A stretch of DNA of 15,481 nt from Chersky-267 sp034666965. GTDB lineage: Bacteria > Chloroflexota > Limnocylindria > Limnocylindrales > CSP1-4. The notes under the pieces were generated by a model. That model was not told where the DNA came from and searched no databases. It saw only the letters and a list, made by a program, of their open reading frames with translations. The DNA lies in NCBI GenBank assembly GCA_034666965.1, contig JAXDKT010000201.1:1-15481 (forward strand), in the 5' to 3' direction. Below are positions 6,911 through 13,503 of the stretch, piece after piece; position 1 is the first letter of the stretch; every line of letters starts with the position of its first letter. The translations under genes were made by a program, and so were the position numbers.

Positions 6911-7707
6911 TCCGGACGACGTCTCCGATCCGGGCGATCAGCTTCGATTTCGGGAACACGCTGGTGCCGATCGGGCGGGCGGACCTCCACGCGGTCGTCG
7001 GTCGGATGAGCGGCGCGGTCGTGGCGCGATCCGGCCCGTTCGACGAGCGCGAGTTCAGCGCGGCGTGGGCGGCCGAGCGCGAGCGTCAGTTCGCCGAGGA
7101 GGTGCCCCGCATGCGTGAGGTCGACCTCGGTCAACGCGTCGTCCGGGTCCTGGCCCGGATGCGGGGGATGCCCGCCCCGGATCGGCCGGCCCGCTGGGAC
7201 GATGTCAGCGCCGCCCGGCTGAGCACGCCGGACGAGGTCGACGCCGCATTGGCCGACTACACCCAGGCGTTCGTCGAGACGATCCGAGCGCCGGGCGAGG
7301 TCGGCCCGCTGCTCGAGCGGCTGGCGGCCCGGTTCGCGCTGGGTATCTGCTCGAACTGGCCATTGGCCGCCACCATCGACCGGTTCGTCGAGAACGCCGG
7401 TTGGGCGGAGCACCTCCGGGCGGTCGTCGTCTCGCAACGGGTCGGCGCGATCAAGCCCGACGGGCGGATGTTCGCGGCCGCGGAAGACGCGCTGGCGACC
7501 GCACCCGAGGCCATCCTCCACGTCGGCGACGACTGGCTGGCGGACGTCGTCGGTGCCAAGCGGGCCGGCTGGCGAGCCGCCCACCTGCTCGGCCGTCCGG
7601 CCGATTCGCCGTTGCCCGGCAGCGAGCCCGACGGCGACGTCGAGCCCGACCTCGTGCTCGATCAACTGACCGATCTGGAGGGCGCCCTCGAGATGCCCGG
7701 GCCTTAG
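6907..7707 (+). CDS. HAD superfamily hydrolase
   Basis: A cytoplasmic haloacid dehalogenase-like phosphatase of 266 residues, substrate unknown. Motif I is DFGNT (14-18): the nucleophile Asp14 is present, but the usual second Asp (acid/base, DxD) is Gly16, a variant found in several HAD branches. Motif II is the Ser149 of GICSNW, motif III Lys183 in AIKPDGRMF, and motif IV HVGDDWLADVVGAKRAGW (205-222). Residues 20-135 form a helical cap of type I. The C-terminus (230-266) is Pro/Asp-rich. The GTG start at 6907 overlaps the TGA of the helicase (6908-6910), so translation is probably coupled. The stop TAG (7705-7707) forms half of the next gene's -10 element. Phosphatase versus other HAD chemistry cannot be told from sequence. 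Confidence 0.88.
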   Translation: MIRTTSPIRAISFDFGNTLVPIGRADLHAVVGRMSGAVVARSGPFDEREFSAAWAAERERQFAEEVPRMREVDLGQRVVRVLARMRGMPAPDRPARWDDVSAARLSTPDEVDAALADYTQAFVETIRAPGEVGPLLERLAARFALGICSNWPLAATIDRFVENAGWAEHLRAVVVSQRVGAIKPDGRMFAAAEDALATAPEAILHVGDDWLADVVGAKRAGWRAAHLLGRPADSPLPGSEPDGDVEPDLVLDQLTDLEGALEMPGP

Positions 7708-7710
7708 ACT
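7705..7710 (+). promoter_or_regulatory. -10 element of a leaderless promoter overlapping the HAD stop codon
   Basis: TAGACT at 7705-7710 is followed by seven bases and then the GTG start at 7718. Its first three bases are the TAG stop of the HAD gene. The spacing predicts a leaderless transcript of the four-helix membrane protein. The same hexamer occurs before rarA and the DUF4446 gene. No -35 seen. Confidence 0.55.
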
Positions 7711-7717
7711 CCAGCGC

Positions 7718-8092
7718 GTGGATCCCCGCGATCGGATGACCAATCTGGGCCTGTTCGGCCTCGCCGCCGTGGGCTGGATCCTGGTCGCCCTGGTCGTCAC
7801 GACCCGCGATCCGCGCACGGATCCGGGTGCCGGTCTGGTCGGCGCCGGTTTGATGGGCGTCGCCATCGGGCTGACCTGCATCCCGCTCTTCTGGCTGGTC
7901 GTCTTCGGGCGCCACGGTCGGATCGCCTATCGTGGCGACTGGGTCCGCGCCGTCCGACGGGGCGCCTGGGTCGCCGTCGTGGTGGCCGTCTTCGTCGTCC
8001 TTCGTCTGCAGGGCGCGTTCAGCCTGCCCATCGTCCTGTTCGTTCTGGTTATCGTGTCGGTCGCCGAGGCGACGCTCTCCGTCGATCGCTGA
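7718..8092 (+). CDS. Small integral membrane protein with four predicted helices, unknown function
   Basis: A 124-residue hydrophobic protein that I do not recognise. Predicted membrane segments are at about 9-29, 38-63, 82-97 and 101-119. The loop between helices 1 and 2 carries RDPRTDPG (30-37), and the loop between helices 2 and 3 is basic (RHGRIAYRGDWVRAVRRG, 65-82), so the N- and C-termini and this loop are likely cytoplasmic. No catalytic or transport motif stands out. The GTG start at 7718 is supported by the -10 element ending seven bases upstream; there is no Shine-Dalgarno. The M20 hydrolase gene follows after 32 bases and has no obvious promoter of its own, so the two may be one transcript. 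Confidence 0.75.
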   Translation: MDPRDRMTNLGLFGLAAVGWILVALVVTTRDPRTDPGAGLVGAGLMGVAIGLTCIPLFWLVVFGRHGRIAYRGDWVRAVRRGAWVAVVVAVFVVLRLQGAFSLPIVLFVLVIVSVAEATLSVDR

Positions 8093-8124
8093 ACCGCGGC
8101 CGGCGTGCCGCCGAAGGAGTACCT

Positions 8125-9342
8125 GTGACCGTCGAGACGTTCGATCTCATCGGCGCCGTCCCAACCGAACCGTTCGCCGAGGCCAAGCGGCGGATCGCGG
8201 CCGCGGTCGAGGCGCATCGGCCCGAGATCCTCGAGCTGTCCCACCGGATCCACGCCAATCCGGAGCCGGCCTTCGAGGAGCGCCAGGCCGCCGCCTGGGT
8301 GGCTGAGACGCTGGCCCGCCACGGGTATGGGGTGGAGCATCCCGCCGGCAGCCTGGGCACGGCTGTGCGCGGCCGTCTCGCCGGCGGCTTGGGTGGGACC
8401 CGCCCGCGGATCGGGATCCTGGCCGAGTACGACGCGCTGCCCGGACTGGGTCACGGCTGCGGCCACAACACGATGGCCGCTTCGGGCGTCGGCGCGGCGA
8501 TCGCGCTGGCGGCTCTGGCCCCGGAGCTGGCCGGCGAGATCGTGTTCCTGGGCACGCCCGCCGAGGAACGCGGCTCGGGCAAGGCCATCATGATCCGCGA
8601 CGGGTTGTTCGACGGCCTTGATGCGGCTCTCCTATACCACCCCTCGGACGCCACCTACGTCGAGTGTCGGCTGCTCGCCAGCGAGGACGTCTACGTGACC
8701 TTCCACGGCCGGCAGGCGCACGCGGCTTCCGAGCCGTGGATGGGCCGCAACGCGCTCGACGCGCTGATCCTGCTGTTCAGCTCCGTCGGCCTGTGGCGCC
8801 AGCAGCTTCGCCCCGATGCCCGTGTTCACGGCATCGTCCAGGAGGGTGGCACGGCCGCCAACATCATCCCCAGCCGGACCAAGGCGTGGTTCATGGTCCG
8901 CTCGCCGCGCCAGGAGGAGTACCTCGAGATGCGCGAGCAGTTCCGGACAATGTGCGAGGCCGCGGCGACGGCCACCGGCTGCTCGGTCGAGGTCGTCTTC
9001 GACGGAGGTGCGTCGACGATGAAGCACAACCGGGTCCTGGGCGACCGCTTCGGCGCGAACATGGCGGCCTACGGCGTGGCCGATCACGCGCCTTCCGACA
9101 ACCTGGGCAGCAGCGACATGGGCAACGTCAGCTTGGTCGTCCCGACCATTCACCCATCGATCGCGATCTGCCCCGAAGGCGTGCCCGGTCACTCGATCGA
9201 CTTTCGGGACGCGGCGGCGTCACCGCTTGCCGACGAGGTGACGTTGCTGGCCGCTACCCTCGTGGCCCAGACCGCCTACGAGCTATTCGCCGATCCCTCC
9301 CTGGTCGAGGCCGCCTGGAGCGAATTCAGGGCCACCGCCTGA
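8125..9342 (+). CDS. M20 family metallopeptidase/amidohydrolase (M20D, AbgB/ACY1L2-like)
   Basis: A 405-residue zinc or manganese amidohydrolase that cleaves an amide bond of a small acylated amino acid or dipeptide-like substrate. Seen: the N-terminal helix LSHRIHANPEPAFEERQAA (38-56), the metal motif EYDALPGLGHGCGHN (101-115) in which Cys112 and His114 are the M20D-type ligands, the acidic pair GTPAEERGSG (143-152), His172 in LLYHPSD, and the dimerisation-domain motif FHGRQAHAASEPWMGRNALD (191-210; His197 is the usual substrate-shaping histidine). The late motif SSDMGNVSLVVPTIHP is typical of the p-aminobenzoyl-glutamate hydrolase/aminoacylase-1-like-2 branch. No signal peptide, so cytoplasmic. 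The GTG at 8125 has AAGGAG (8114-8119) five bases upstream. The ureohydrolase downstream is under a separate promoter, so a shared nitrogen-salvage role is only suggested by proximity. Exact substrate unknown. Confidence 0.9.
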   Translation: MTVETFDLIGAVPTEPFAEAKRRIAAAVEAHRPEILELSHRIHANPEPAFEERQAAAWVAETLARHGYGVEHPAGSLGTAVRGRLAGGLGGTRPRIGILAEYDALPGLGHGCGHNTMAASGVGAAIALAALAPELAGEIVFLGTPAEERGSGKAIMIRDGLFDGLDAALLYHPSDATYVECRLLASEDVYVTFHGRQAHAASEPWMGRNALDALILLFSSVGLWRQQLRPDARVHGIVQEGGTAANIIPSRTKAWFMVRSPRQEEYLEMREQFRTMCEAAATATGCSVEVVFDGGASTMKHNRVLGDRFGANMAAYGVADHAPSDNLGSSDMGNVSLVVPTIHPSIAICPEGVPGHSIDFRDAAASPLADEVTLLAATLVAQTAYELFADPSLVEAAWSEFRATA

Positions 9343-9371
9343 GGGCGGCCTCCGAAGCGCACACCGCCCGG

Positions 9372-9380
9372 TGCTACCAT
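9372..9380 (+). promoter_or_regulatory. Extended -10 promoter for the ureohydrolase gene
   Basis: TGC-TACCAT (TG 9372-9373, hexamer 9375-9380) predicts transcription from about 9387, exactly where the first inverted repeat of the leader begins (9388). No -35 match was found. The TGC extension is shared with three other promoters in the window. Confidence 0.5.
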
Positions 9381-9386
9381 CGGGCC

Positions 9387-9494
9387 AGGCGCGCCCCGCT
9401 GGACGCTGGATGCGAACCGGCGGCGCCCCCAGAGACGGTACCTGGATCGACCGGTGGCTCGTGACGCGAGCCGCACCGGCCCGTCTCCCGGAGG
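9387..9494 (+). ncRNA. Structured 5' leader of the ureohydrolase mRNA, candidate cis-regulatory RNA of unassigned class
   Basis: The ~114-base leader between the predicted transcription start and the ATG at 9501 folds on paper into two domains. Domain 1: GGCG (9388-9391) pairs with CGCC (9424-9427), CCGCTGG (9396-9402) with CCGGCGG (9417-9423, one G-U), and an inner CGC/GCG (9404-9406/9412-9414). Domain 2: GAGACGG (9432-9438) pairs with CCGTCTC (9481-9487), enclosing a single-stranded TACCTGGATCGA (9439-9450) and a hairpin CCGGT-GGCTCG/CGAGCC-GC-ACCGG (9451-9479) with a TGACG loop. The second closing strand ends three bases before the Shine-Dalgarno GGAGG (9490-9494), which could allow control of translation. 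I could not match it to the guanidine-I (ykkC) or mini-ykkC consensus as I remember them. High G+C makes chance pairing likelier. Confidence 0.45.
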
Positions 9495-9500
9495 ACCTCG

Positions 9501-10559
9501 ATGTCCGAGCGCCACGAACCCGATTCCGGTCCCGACTTCGCCGCGCTCAACGGGTGGGATCGCGAATTCGAGGTCTACAGCGACTTCGACCTGCCGACCT
9601 ACGTCGGGCCGACCACGTTCATGAAGCTGCCCTGGATCACCGACCCTGTCGAGCTCCGCCGCCGGGCGACCGACGTGGCCATCATCGGCGCTCCATTCGA
9701 TGACGCGGTCAGCCACCGGCCGGGGGCACGCTTCGGGCCGCGGGCCATCCGCGAGGCCCAGTACACCTCGGGCTCGATCCACTCGCTCCAGCTCGGGATC
9801 GAGCCGTTCGAGGTCCTGGACGTGGTCGATGCCGGCGACGCCAACGTCGTTCCGGCCTGGATCGAGCGCGCCCACGCCCTGATCTATCGCAAGGTCCGTG
9901 AGGTGGCCGAGACGGGCGCGATCCCGATCGTGCTGGGTGGGGATCACTCGATCACCTGGCCCTCGGCCACGGCGATCGCCGAGGTCCGTCGTCCGGGCTC
10001 GATCGGGATCGTCCATTTCGACGCGCACGCGGACACCGCCAACGAGGACTGGGGTGTGTTGGCCGGCCACGGCACCCCGATGCGCCGCCTGATCGAATCC
10101 GGCGCGGTCCTGGGCAAGAACTTCGTCCAGGTCGGATTGCGCGGGTACTGGCCGCCGGTCGACGTGTTCGAGTGGATGACGGCCCATGGGCTGCGCTACC
10201 ACTTCATGACCGAGATCGAAGAACGCGGGTCCGAGGCGGTCGTCGCCACCGCGATCGCCGAGGCCCTCGACGGGCCGGACAGCGTCTACCTCAGCCTCGA
10301 CATCGACGTGATCGATCCGGGCCTGGCGCCGGGGACCGGTACGCCCGAGCCGGGTGGGATGCTCAGCCGCGAGGTGCTGCGGGCGATCCGTCAGATCGTC
10401 GCTGCGGTCGATCTGTGCGGGATGGACATCGTCGAGGTCTCGCCCCCATACGACCACGCCGAGACGACCGCCATGATCGCCAACCGGGCCGCGCTCGAGG
10501 CGATCAGTGCCCTCGCCGTGAAGAAGCAGGCCGGTCGCCCCGTCCGGTTCGAGCGCTGA
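9501..10559 (+). CDS. Agmatinase/arginase-family ureohydrolase
   Basis: A 352-residue cytoplasmic binuclear metal (Mn or Ni) hydrolase that removes urea from a guanidino compound; annotation as agmatinase (agmatine to putrescine plus urea) is the default for this branch, but guanidinobutyrase, guanidinopropionase or guanidine hydrolase are possible. All six family metal ligands are visible: His149 in GGDHS, Asp174, His176 and Asp178 in HFDAHAD, and Asp267 and Asp269 in SLDIDVIDPG. The substrate-loop region GTGTPEPGG and the late MDIVEVSPPYD block are present. The N-terminal extension of about 50 residues before VAIIGAPFDDAVSHRPGARF (58-77) includes a YSDFDLPTYVGPTTFMKLPW stretch seen in many agmatinase-family proteins. 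GGAGG lies six bases before the ATG. It sits behind a structured leader and its own promoter, and the methyltransferase gene follows 40 bases later, probably on the same mRNA. No Ni-chaperone genes are nearby. Confidence 0.9.
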   Translation: MSERHEPDSGPDFAALNGWDREFEVYSDFDLPTYVGPTTFMKLPWITDPVELRRRATDVAIIGAPFDDAVSHRPGARFGPRAIREAQYTSGSIHSLQLGIEPFEVLDVVDAGDANVVPAWIERAHALIYRKVREVAETGAIPIVLGGDHSITWPSATAIAEVRRPGSIGIVHFDAHADTANEDWGVLAGHGTPMRRLIESGAVLGKNFVQVGLRGYWPPVDVFEWMTAHGLRYHFMTEIEERGSEAVVATAIAEALDGPDSVYLSLDIDVIDPGLAPGTGTPEPGGMLSREVLRAIRQIVAAVDLCGMDIVEVSPPYDHAETTAMIANRAALEAISALAVKKQAGRPVRFER

Positions 10560-10599
10560 CGCTCCGGGCCGGGTCGGTGTCGGGCACGGGCGAGGTCGC

Positions 10600-11382
10600 A
10601 TGAAGCGAGCGCTGGATCCGACCGCCGTCGCCCTGGCGCGCCTGTATGACGTCGATCTGGTCGACGACCCGGGCGATCTCGAGCTCTATCTGGCCCTGGC
10701 CGCGCGGGCCGACGGCCCGATCCTCGAGCTGGGTGTGGGCTCGGGCCGGCTGGCCGTCCCGCTGGCCGCGGCTGGCTGGTCGGTCACGGGGGTCGATCTC
10801 GACCCGGCGATGCTGGCCCGGGCGCGGGCTCGGGCAGCGAGCGCCGGTCCGGACGTCGGTGCCCGGCTCGAGCTGGTCGAGGGAGACGCCCGGGGACTGC
10901 GCCGGGCGGAGCGCTACCGGCTGGCCTTCGTGGCGCTCAACTCGCTGTTGACGTTCGGAGACCGGTCCGACCAGGCAGCCGCCATCCAGACGCTGGCCGA
11001 TCATCTCGAGCCGGGTGGGATCGGCGTGGTGGACGTCTGGCTGCCCGATGCCGAGGACCTCGCCCGCTACGACGGGCGGCTGATCCTCGAATACACCCGG
11101 GCGGACCCGGAGACAGGCCGTACCGTGGTCAAGACCGGCGCCGCGCTTCACGACGCGGCCAGCCAGACGATCCAGCTGACGACGATCTACGACGAGGGTG
11201 GCCAGGGCGAGGCGCCTGCCCGCTGGCTTCGCTCGGACCGGATCCGCCTGGTCGGTGCCGACGAGCTGCGGGCCGCCGCCGAGGCCGCCGGCCTGAGCGT
11301 GGAGGTCGTGGCGGGCGGGTACGATCTCGAGCCGATCGGCCCCGGCGCCGAGCGGGCGGTCCTCGTGGCGGTGCGACGCTGA
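10600..11382 (+). CDS. Class I SAM-dependent methyltransferase
   Basis: A 260-residue cytoplasmic methyltransferase with unknown acceptor. The Rossmann-like fold is shown by motif I LELGVGSGRLAVPLA (42-56), the ribose-binding acidic residue Asp66 in VTGVDLDPAML, motif II/III LVEGDARGL (92-100, Asp96 near the adenine), motif IV LAFVALNSLLTF (108-119), and the post-motif LEPGGIGVVDVWLP (136-149). The N-terminal LYDVDLVDDPGDLELYLALA is typical of small-molecule methyltransferases of the Methyltransf_25/11 type. The C-terminal half has a mixed strand region (LEYTRADPETGRTVVKTG) that may bind the acceptor. The ATG at 10600 has a GAGG (10594-10597 region) close upstream and lies 40 bases after the ureohydrolase stop, so the two are probably co-transcribed. 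A polyamine- or guanidino-related acceptor is a guess from context only. Confidence 0.85.
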   Translation: MKRALDPTAVALARLYDVDLVDDPGDLELYLALAARADGPILELGVGSGRLAVPLAAAGWSVTGVDLDPAMLARARARAASAGPDVGARLELVEGDARGLRRAERYRLAFVALNSLLTFGDRSDQAAAIQTLADHLEPGGIGVVDVWLPDAEDLARYDGRLILEYTRADPETGRTVVKTGAALHDAASQTIQLTTIYDEGGQGEAPARWLRSDRIRLVGADELRAAAEAAGLSVEVVAGGYDLEPIGPGAERAVLVAVRR

Positions 11383-11392
11383 CGGGACCTCC

Positions 11393-11411
11393 GGCTGGCC
11401 TGCGGCCGGCC
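11393..11411 (+). terminator. G+C-rich hairpin after the methyltransferase gene, possible terminator without T-tract
   Basis: GGCTGGCC (11393-11400) pairs with GGCCGGCC (11404-11411) over eight pairs including one G-U, with a TGC loop. It starts 10 bases after the methyltransferase stop and precedes the next promoter by about 30 bases. No run of T follows, so an intrinsic terminator of the classical kind is not shown; the position is the main argument. Confidence 0.3.
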
Positions 11412-11443
11412 CATCGGATACGGGTCGGGCCGCGACGGCGGCT

Positions 11444-11452
11444 TGGTATAGT
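11444..11452 (+). promoter_or_regulatory. Extended -10 of a leaderless promoter for the CpaE-like gene and its operon
   Basis: TGG-TATAGT (TG 11444-11445, hexamer 11447-11452) is the best -10 match in the window and ends seven bases before the ATG at 11460. A leaderless mRNA is predicted; no Shine-Dalgarno exists between promoter and start. No -35 recognised. The three genes after CpaE have no visible promoters, so this may drive all four. Confidence 0.65.
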
Positions 11453-11459
11453 CCGCCAG

Positions 11460-12608
11460 ATGGCCGCTTCCGATCAGGTCCGCTTGCTCGTCGTCGAGGA
11501 CGTCCCGCAAGTCGGTCAGTACATCCGGAGCCTGCTGAACTCACAGCAGCAGATCAAGCTCCTCGACGTCATCGCCGATGGCGCGAAGGTGGCCGGCCAG
11601 ATCGCCCAGCTGCGACCGGACGTTGTCATCGTCGACGCCTTGCTCCAGGGCCGGCTCAAAGGCGGCGCCCTGATCGAGCAGCTCCACGGGGCGGGGATCG
11701 GGGTGCCGGTCATCGTCCTGACCGTGCCCCAGAAGCCGATCCAGGCCGATCCGGACAACGGGATCCATGCGGTCCTGTCGATGCCGTTCTCGGGCTACGA
11801 CCTGATCAGCCGGATCCATGGCGTACAGGCCCAGTTCCAGGAGACCCAGGCGACGGGCAGCGCCCGTCTGATCACGGTTTTCGCGCCCAAGGGCGGGGTT
11901 GGAACCACGACGATCGCCCTCAACCTGGCGGTTGCCCTGGGCCAGGCTGGCCGGCGGACCGCCCTGATCGACGGCAGCCTCCAGTTCGGTGACCTGCGGG
12001 CCCTGCTTCGGGTCCCGGTGACGGCCCCCTCGATCGTGGACTTGCCCACCGACCGCATTGCCGAGGGCGACCTGTCCGACGTCCTGTGGCGGGATCCATC
12101 GGGCATCGACATCCTGCTGGCTCCGCCGCGCGTCGAGCAGCACGAGATGATCAGCGTCCGGGACCTGGACAAGATCCTGTCGCTGATGCGTCGGATCTAC
12201 GACGCCATCGTGATCGACACCACGGTGGGTCTGGACGAGCGGACCCTCGCGCTGCTGGATGCCGCCGACACGATCCTCGAGGTCGTGACCTTCGACTCGA
12301 CCACGATCCACAACACCCTGGTCATGGCCGACACCTTCCGCTCGCTGGGCTATCCCGCGAGCAAGGTCCGCTACCTGGTCAACCGGGCCGATTCACCTGG
12401 CGGCATCGCCGAACAGGACCTGGCCGCGGCCATCGGTCGGGTGCCCGAGCACCGAGTCGTGTCGGATGGCCGGTTGGTGGTCCAGTCCAACAACGACGGT
12501 GTGCCGTTCGTGCTGGCCGAGCCGTCGGCCAAGATCAGCCAGGACATCATGGACGTCGCGACGCAGCTCCTGGCCGGCGATCGGCCGGCCGTTGGAGCGC
12601 GTCACTGA
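11460..12608 (+). CDS. CpaE-like protein: degenerate receiver domain plus ParA/MinD-type ATPase
   Basis: A 382-residue protein with the CpaE layout: a two-component-receiver-like domain (about 6-125) followed by a MinD/ParA-class ATPase (about 134-375). In tad pilus systems CpaE positions the secretion machinery at the cell pole. In the receiver, the acidic pair Glu13-Asp14, the phospho-acceptor Asp59 (VVIVDALLQG) and Thr88 are present, but the conserved Lys of the KPF motif is Met108 (LSMPF), so normal phospho-signalling is doubtful. The ATPase has the deviant Walker A KGGVGTTT (144-151), which keeps the signature lysine and lacks the second, as in CpaE, then ALIDGSLQFGDL (168-179, Asp171) and AIVIDTT (249-255). 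The hydrophobic MinD-type membrane-targeting tail is not evident. No tad genes (cpaF, tadB/C) are adjacent; instead murI follows one base after the stop codon, suggesting co-transcription. Start set by the leaderless promoter. Confidence 0.88.
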   Translation: MAASDQVRLLVVEDVPQVGQYIRSLLNSQQQIKLLDVIADGAKVAGQIAQLRPDVVIVDALLQGRLKGGALIEQLHGAGIGVPVIVLTVPQKPIQADPDNGIHAVLSMPFSGYDLISRIHGVQAQFQETQATGSARLITVFAPKGGVGTTTIALNLAVALGQAGRRTALIDGSLQFGDLRALLRVPVTAPSIVDLPTDRIAEGDLSDVLWRDPSGIDILLAPPRVEQHEMISVRDLDKILSLMRRIYDAIVIDTTVGLDERTLALLDAADTILEVVTFDSTTIHNTLVMADTFRSLGYPASKVRYLVNRADSPGGIAEQDLAAAIGRVPEHRVVSDGRLVVQSNNDGVPFVLAEPSAKISQDIMDVATQLLAGDRPAVGARH

Positions 12609-12612
12609 CGTG

Positions 12613-13503
12613 ATGGATCCCCGCCCGATCGGCGTCTTCGACTCCGGCGTCGGCGGTTTGACGGTTCTGAGCGAGATCGTCCGGCGGCTGCCCGGCGAGT
12701 CGACCCTGTACCTGGGCGACAACGCCCGGGCACCCTACGGAACCCGCTCCGACGAGGAGGTTCTGGCCTTCACCCGCCAGGCTCTCGACCGATTGGTCGA
12801 GTCAGACGTCAAGGCCGTCGTCATCGCCTGCAACACCTCGACCGCGGTCGGCTTGGGCGAGGCCCGTCGGCGCTATCGCCTGCCGATCCTGGGCGTCATC
12901 CGACCGGGTGCGGCGGCGGCGGCCCTGGCCACCCGCGTCCGGCGGGTGGGGGTCATCGCGACCCCGGCGACGGTCCGCTCGCACGCCTACTTCAGCGCGA
13001 TCAAGGAGGAAAACCCCGCGGTCGAGGTCTACGAGCACGCCACCCCCGCGTTCGTGCCGATGGTCGAGGCTGGCCTGCTGACCGGGCCCGAAGTCGAGGC
13101 CACCGTGCGCGACTCGCTGGCAGCGTTGCTCGGCGAACGCGACTCGACCGGCGAGTTCATCTTCCCGCTGCCCCCCTCGGCCCGCGTCGACACCCTGCTG
13201 TTGGGCTGCACCCACTACCCGCTCCTGCGGCCGGTGATCGAGGCCGTTGCCGGCCCGGACGTCGCCGTCGTGGATTCCGCCAGCGCCACCGCGTCGGCCC
13301 TGGTTGAGCTGCTGGCCACCAACGGCCTCGAGGCGCCGCCGAACCCAGGCGACGCGGCCAGGGCCGTCGTGCCGGGCCAAGGCGCGAGCCATCGCCAGCT
13401 GACGACGGGCGACGCGGCGGCGTTCCGGGCGCTGGCCGGCCGGCTGTTTGGCCCGGACTTCGTCGACGTCGAGACCGTCGACCTGGGCGAGGCCGTCCCT
13501 TGA
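12613..13503 (+). CDS. murI: Glutamate racemase
   Basis: MurI converts L-glutamate to D-glutamate for peptidoglycan, in the cytoplasm, without cofactor. The 296-residue product has the usual length. Seen: N-terminal IGVFDSGVGGLTVL (6-19, Asp10 and Ser11 at the active site), LGDNARAPYGTR (34-45), the first catalytic cysteine Cys73 in IACNTSTA, GVIRPGA (94-100), and the second catalytic cysteine Cys199 in LLLGCTHYPLL with the adjacent His201. Both catalytic cysteines are intact. ATG 12613 is preferred because the family start (PIGVFDSG) follows four residues later; GTG 12610 immediately before it is an equal alternative and would add one residue. The frame is open further upstream inside cpaE, but that extension is not MurI-like. 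A GGAG at 12594-12597 is too far to be a strong ribosome site; translation may be coupled to the CpaE gene whose stop is four bases upstream. Confidence 0.96.
   Translation: MDPRPIGVFDSGVGGLTVLSEIVRRLPGESTLYLGDNARAPYGTRSDEEVLAFTRQALDRLVESDVKAVVIACNTSTAVGLGEARRRYRLPILGVIRPGAAAAALATRVRRVGVIATPATVRSHAYFSAIKEENPAVEVYEHATPAFVPMVEAGLLTGPEVEATVRDSLAALLGERDSTGEFIFPLPPSARVDTLLLGCTHYPLLRPVIEAVAGPDVAVVDSASATASALVELLATNGLEAPPNPGDAARAVVPGQGASHRQLTTGDAAAFRALAGRLFGPDFVDVETVDLGEAVP

Noticed and set aside
9335..9348. Hairpin CCGCC/GGCGG across the M20 stop codon as terminator
   Set aside because: Only five pairs, partly coding, and no T-tract; chance pairing is likely at this G+C content.
9387..9494. Guanidine-I, -II or -III riboswitch
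   Set aside because: Tempting because of the ureohydrolase, but the conserved stretches I remember for these classes (for example the AAAAGCCCGGGAG-like end of guanidine-I) are not present.
9276..10601. 441-residue open frame on the minus strand
   Set aside because: Antisense to the ureohydrolase, whose metal motifs prove the plus-strand reading.
12466..12612. Longer N-terminus for MurI from an upstream in-frame ATG
   Set aside because: The extension overlaps the cpaE gene and is unlike MurI; the family begins right after ATG 12613.
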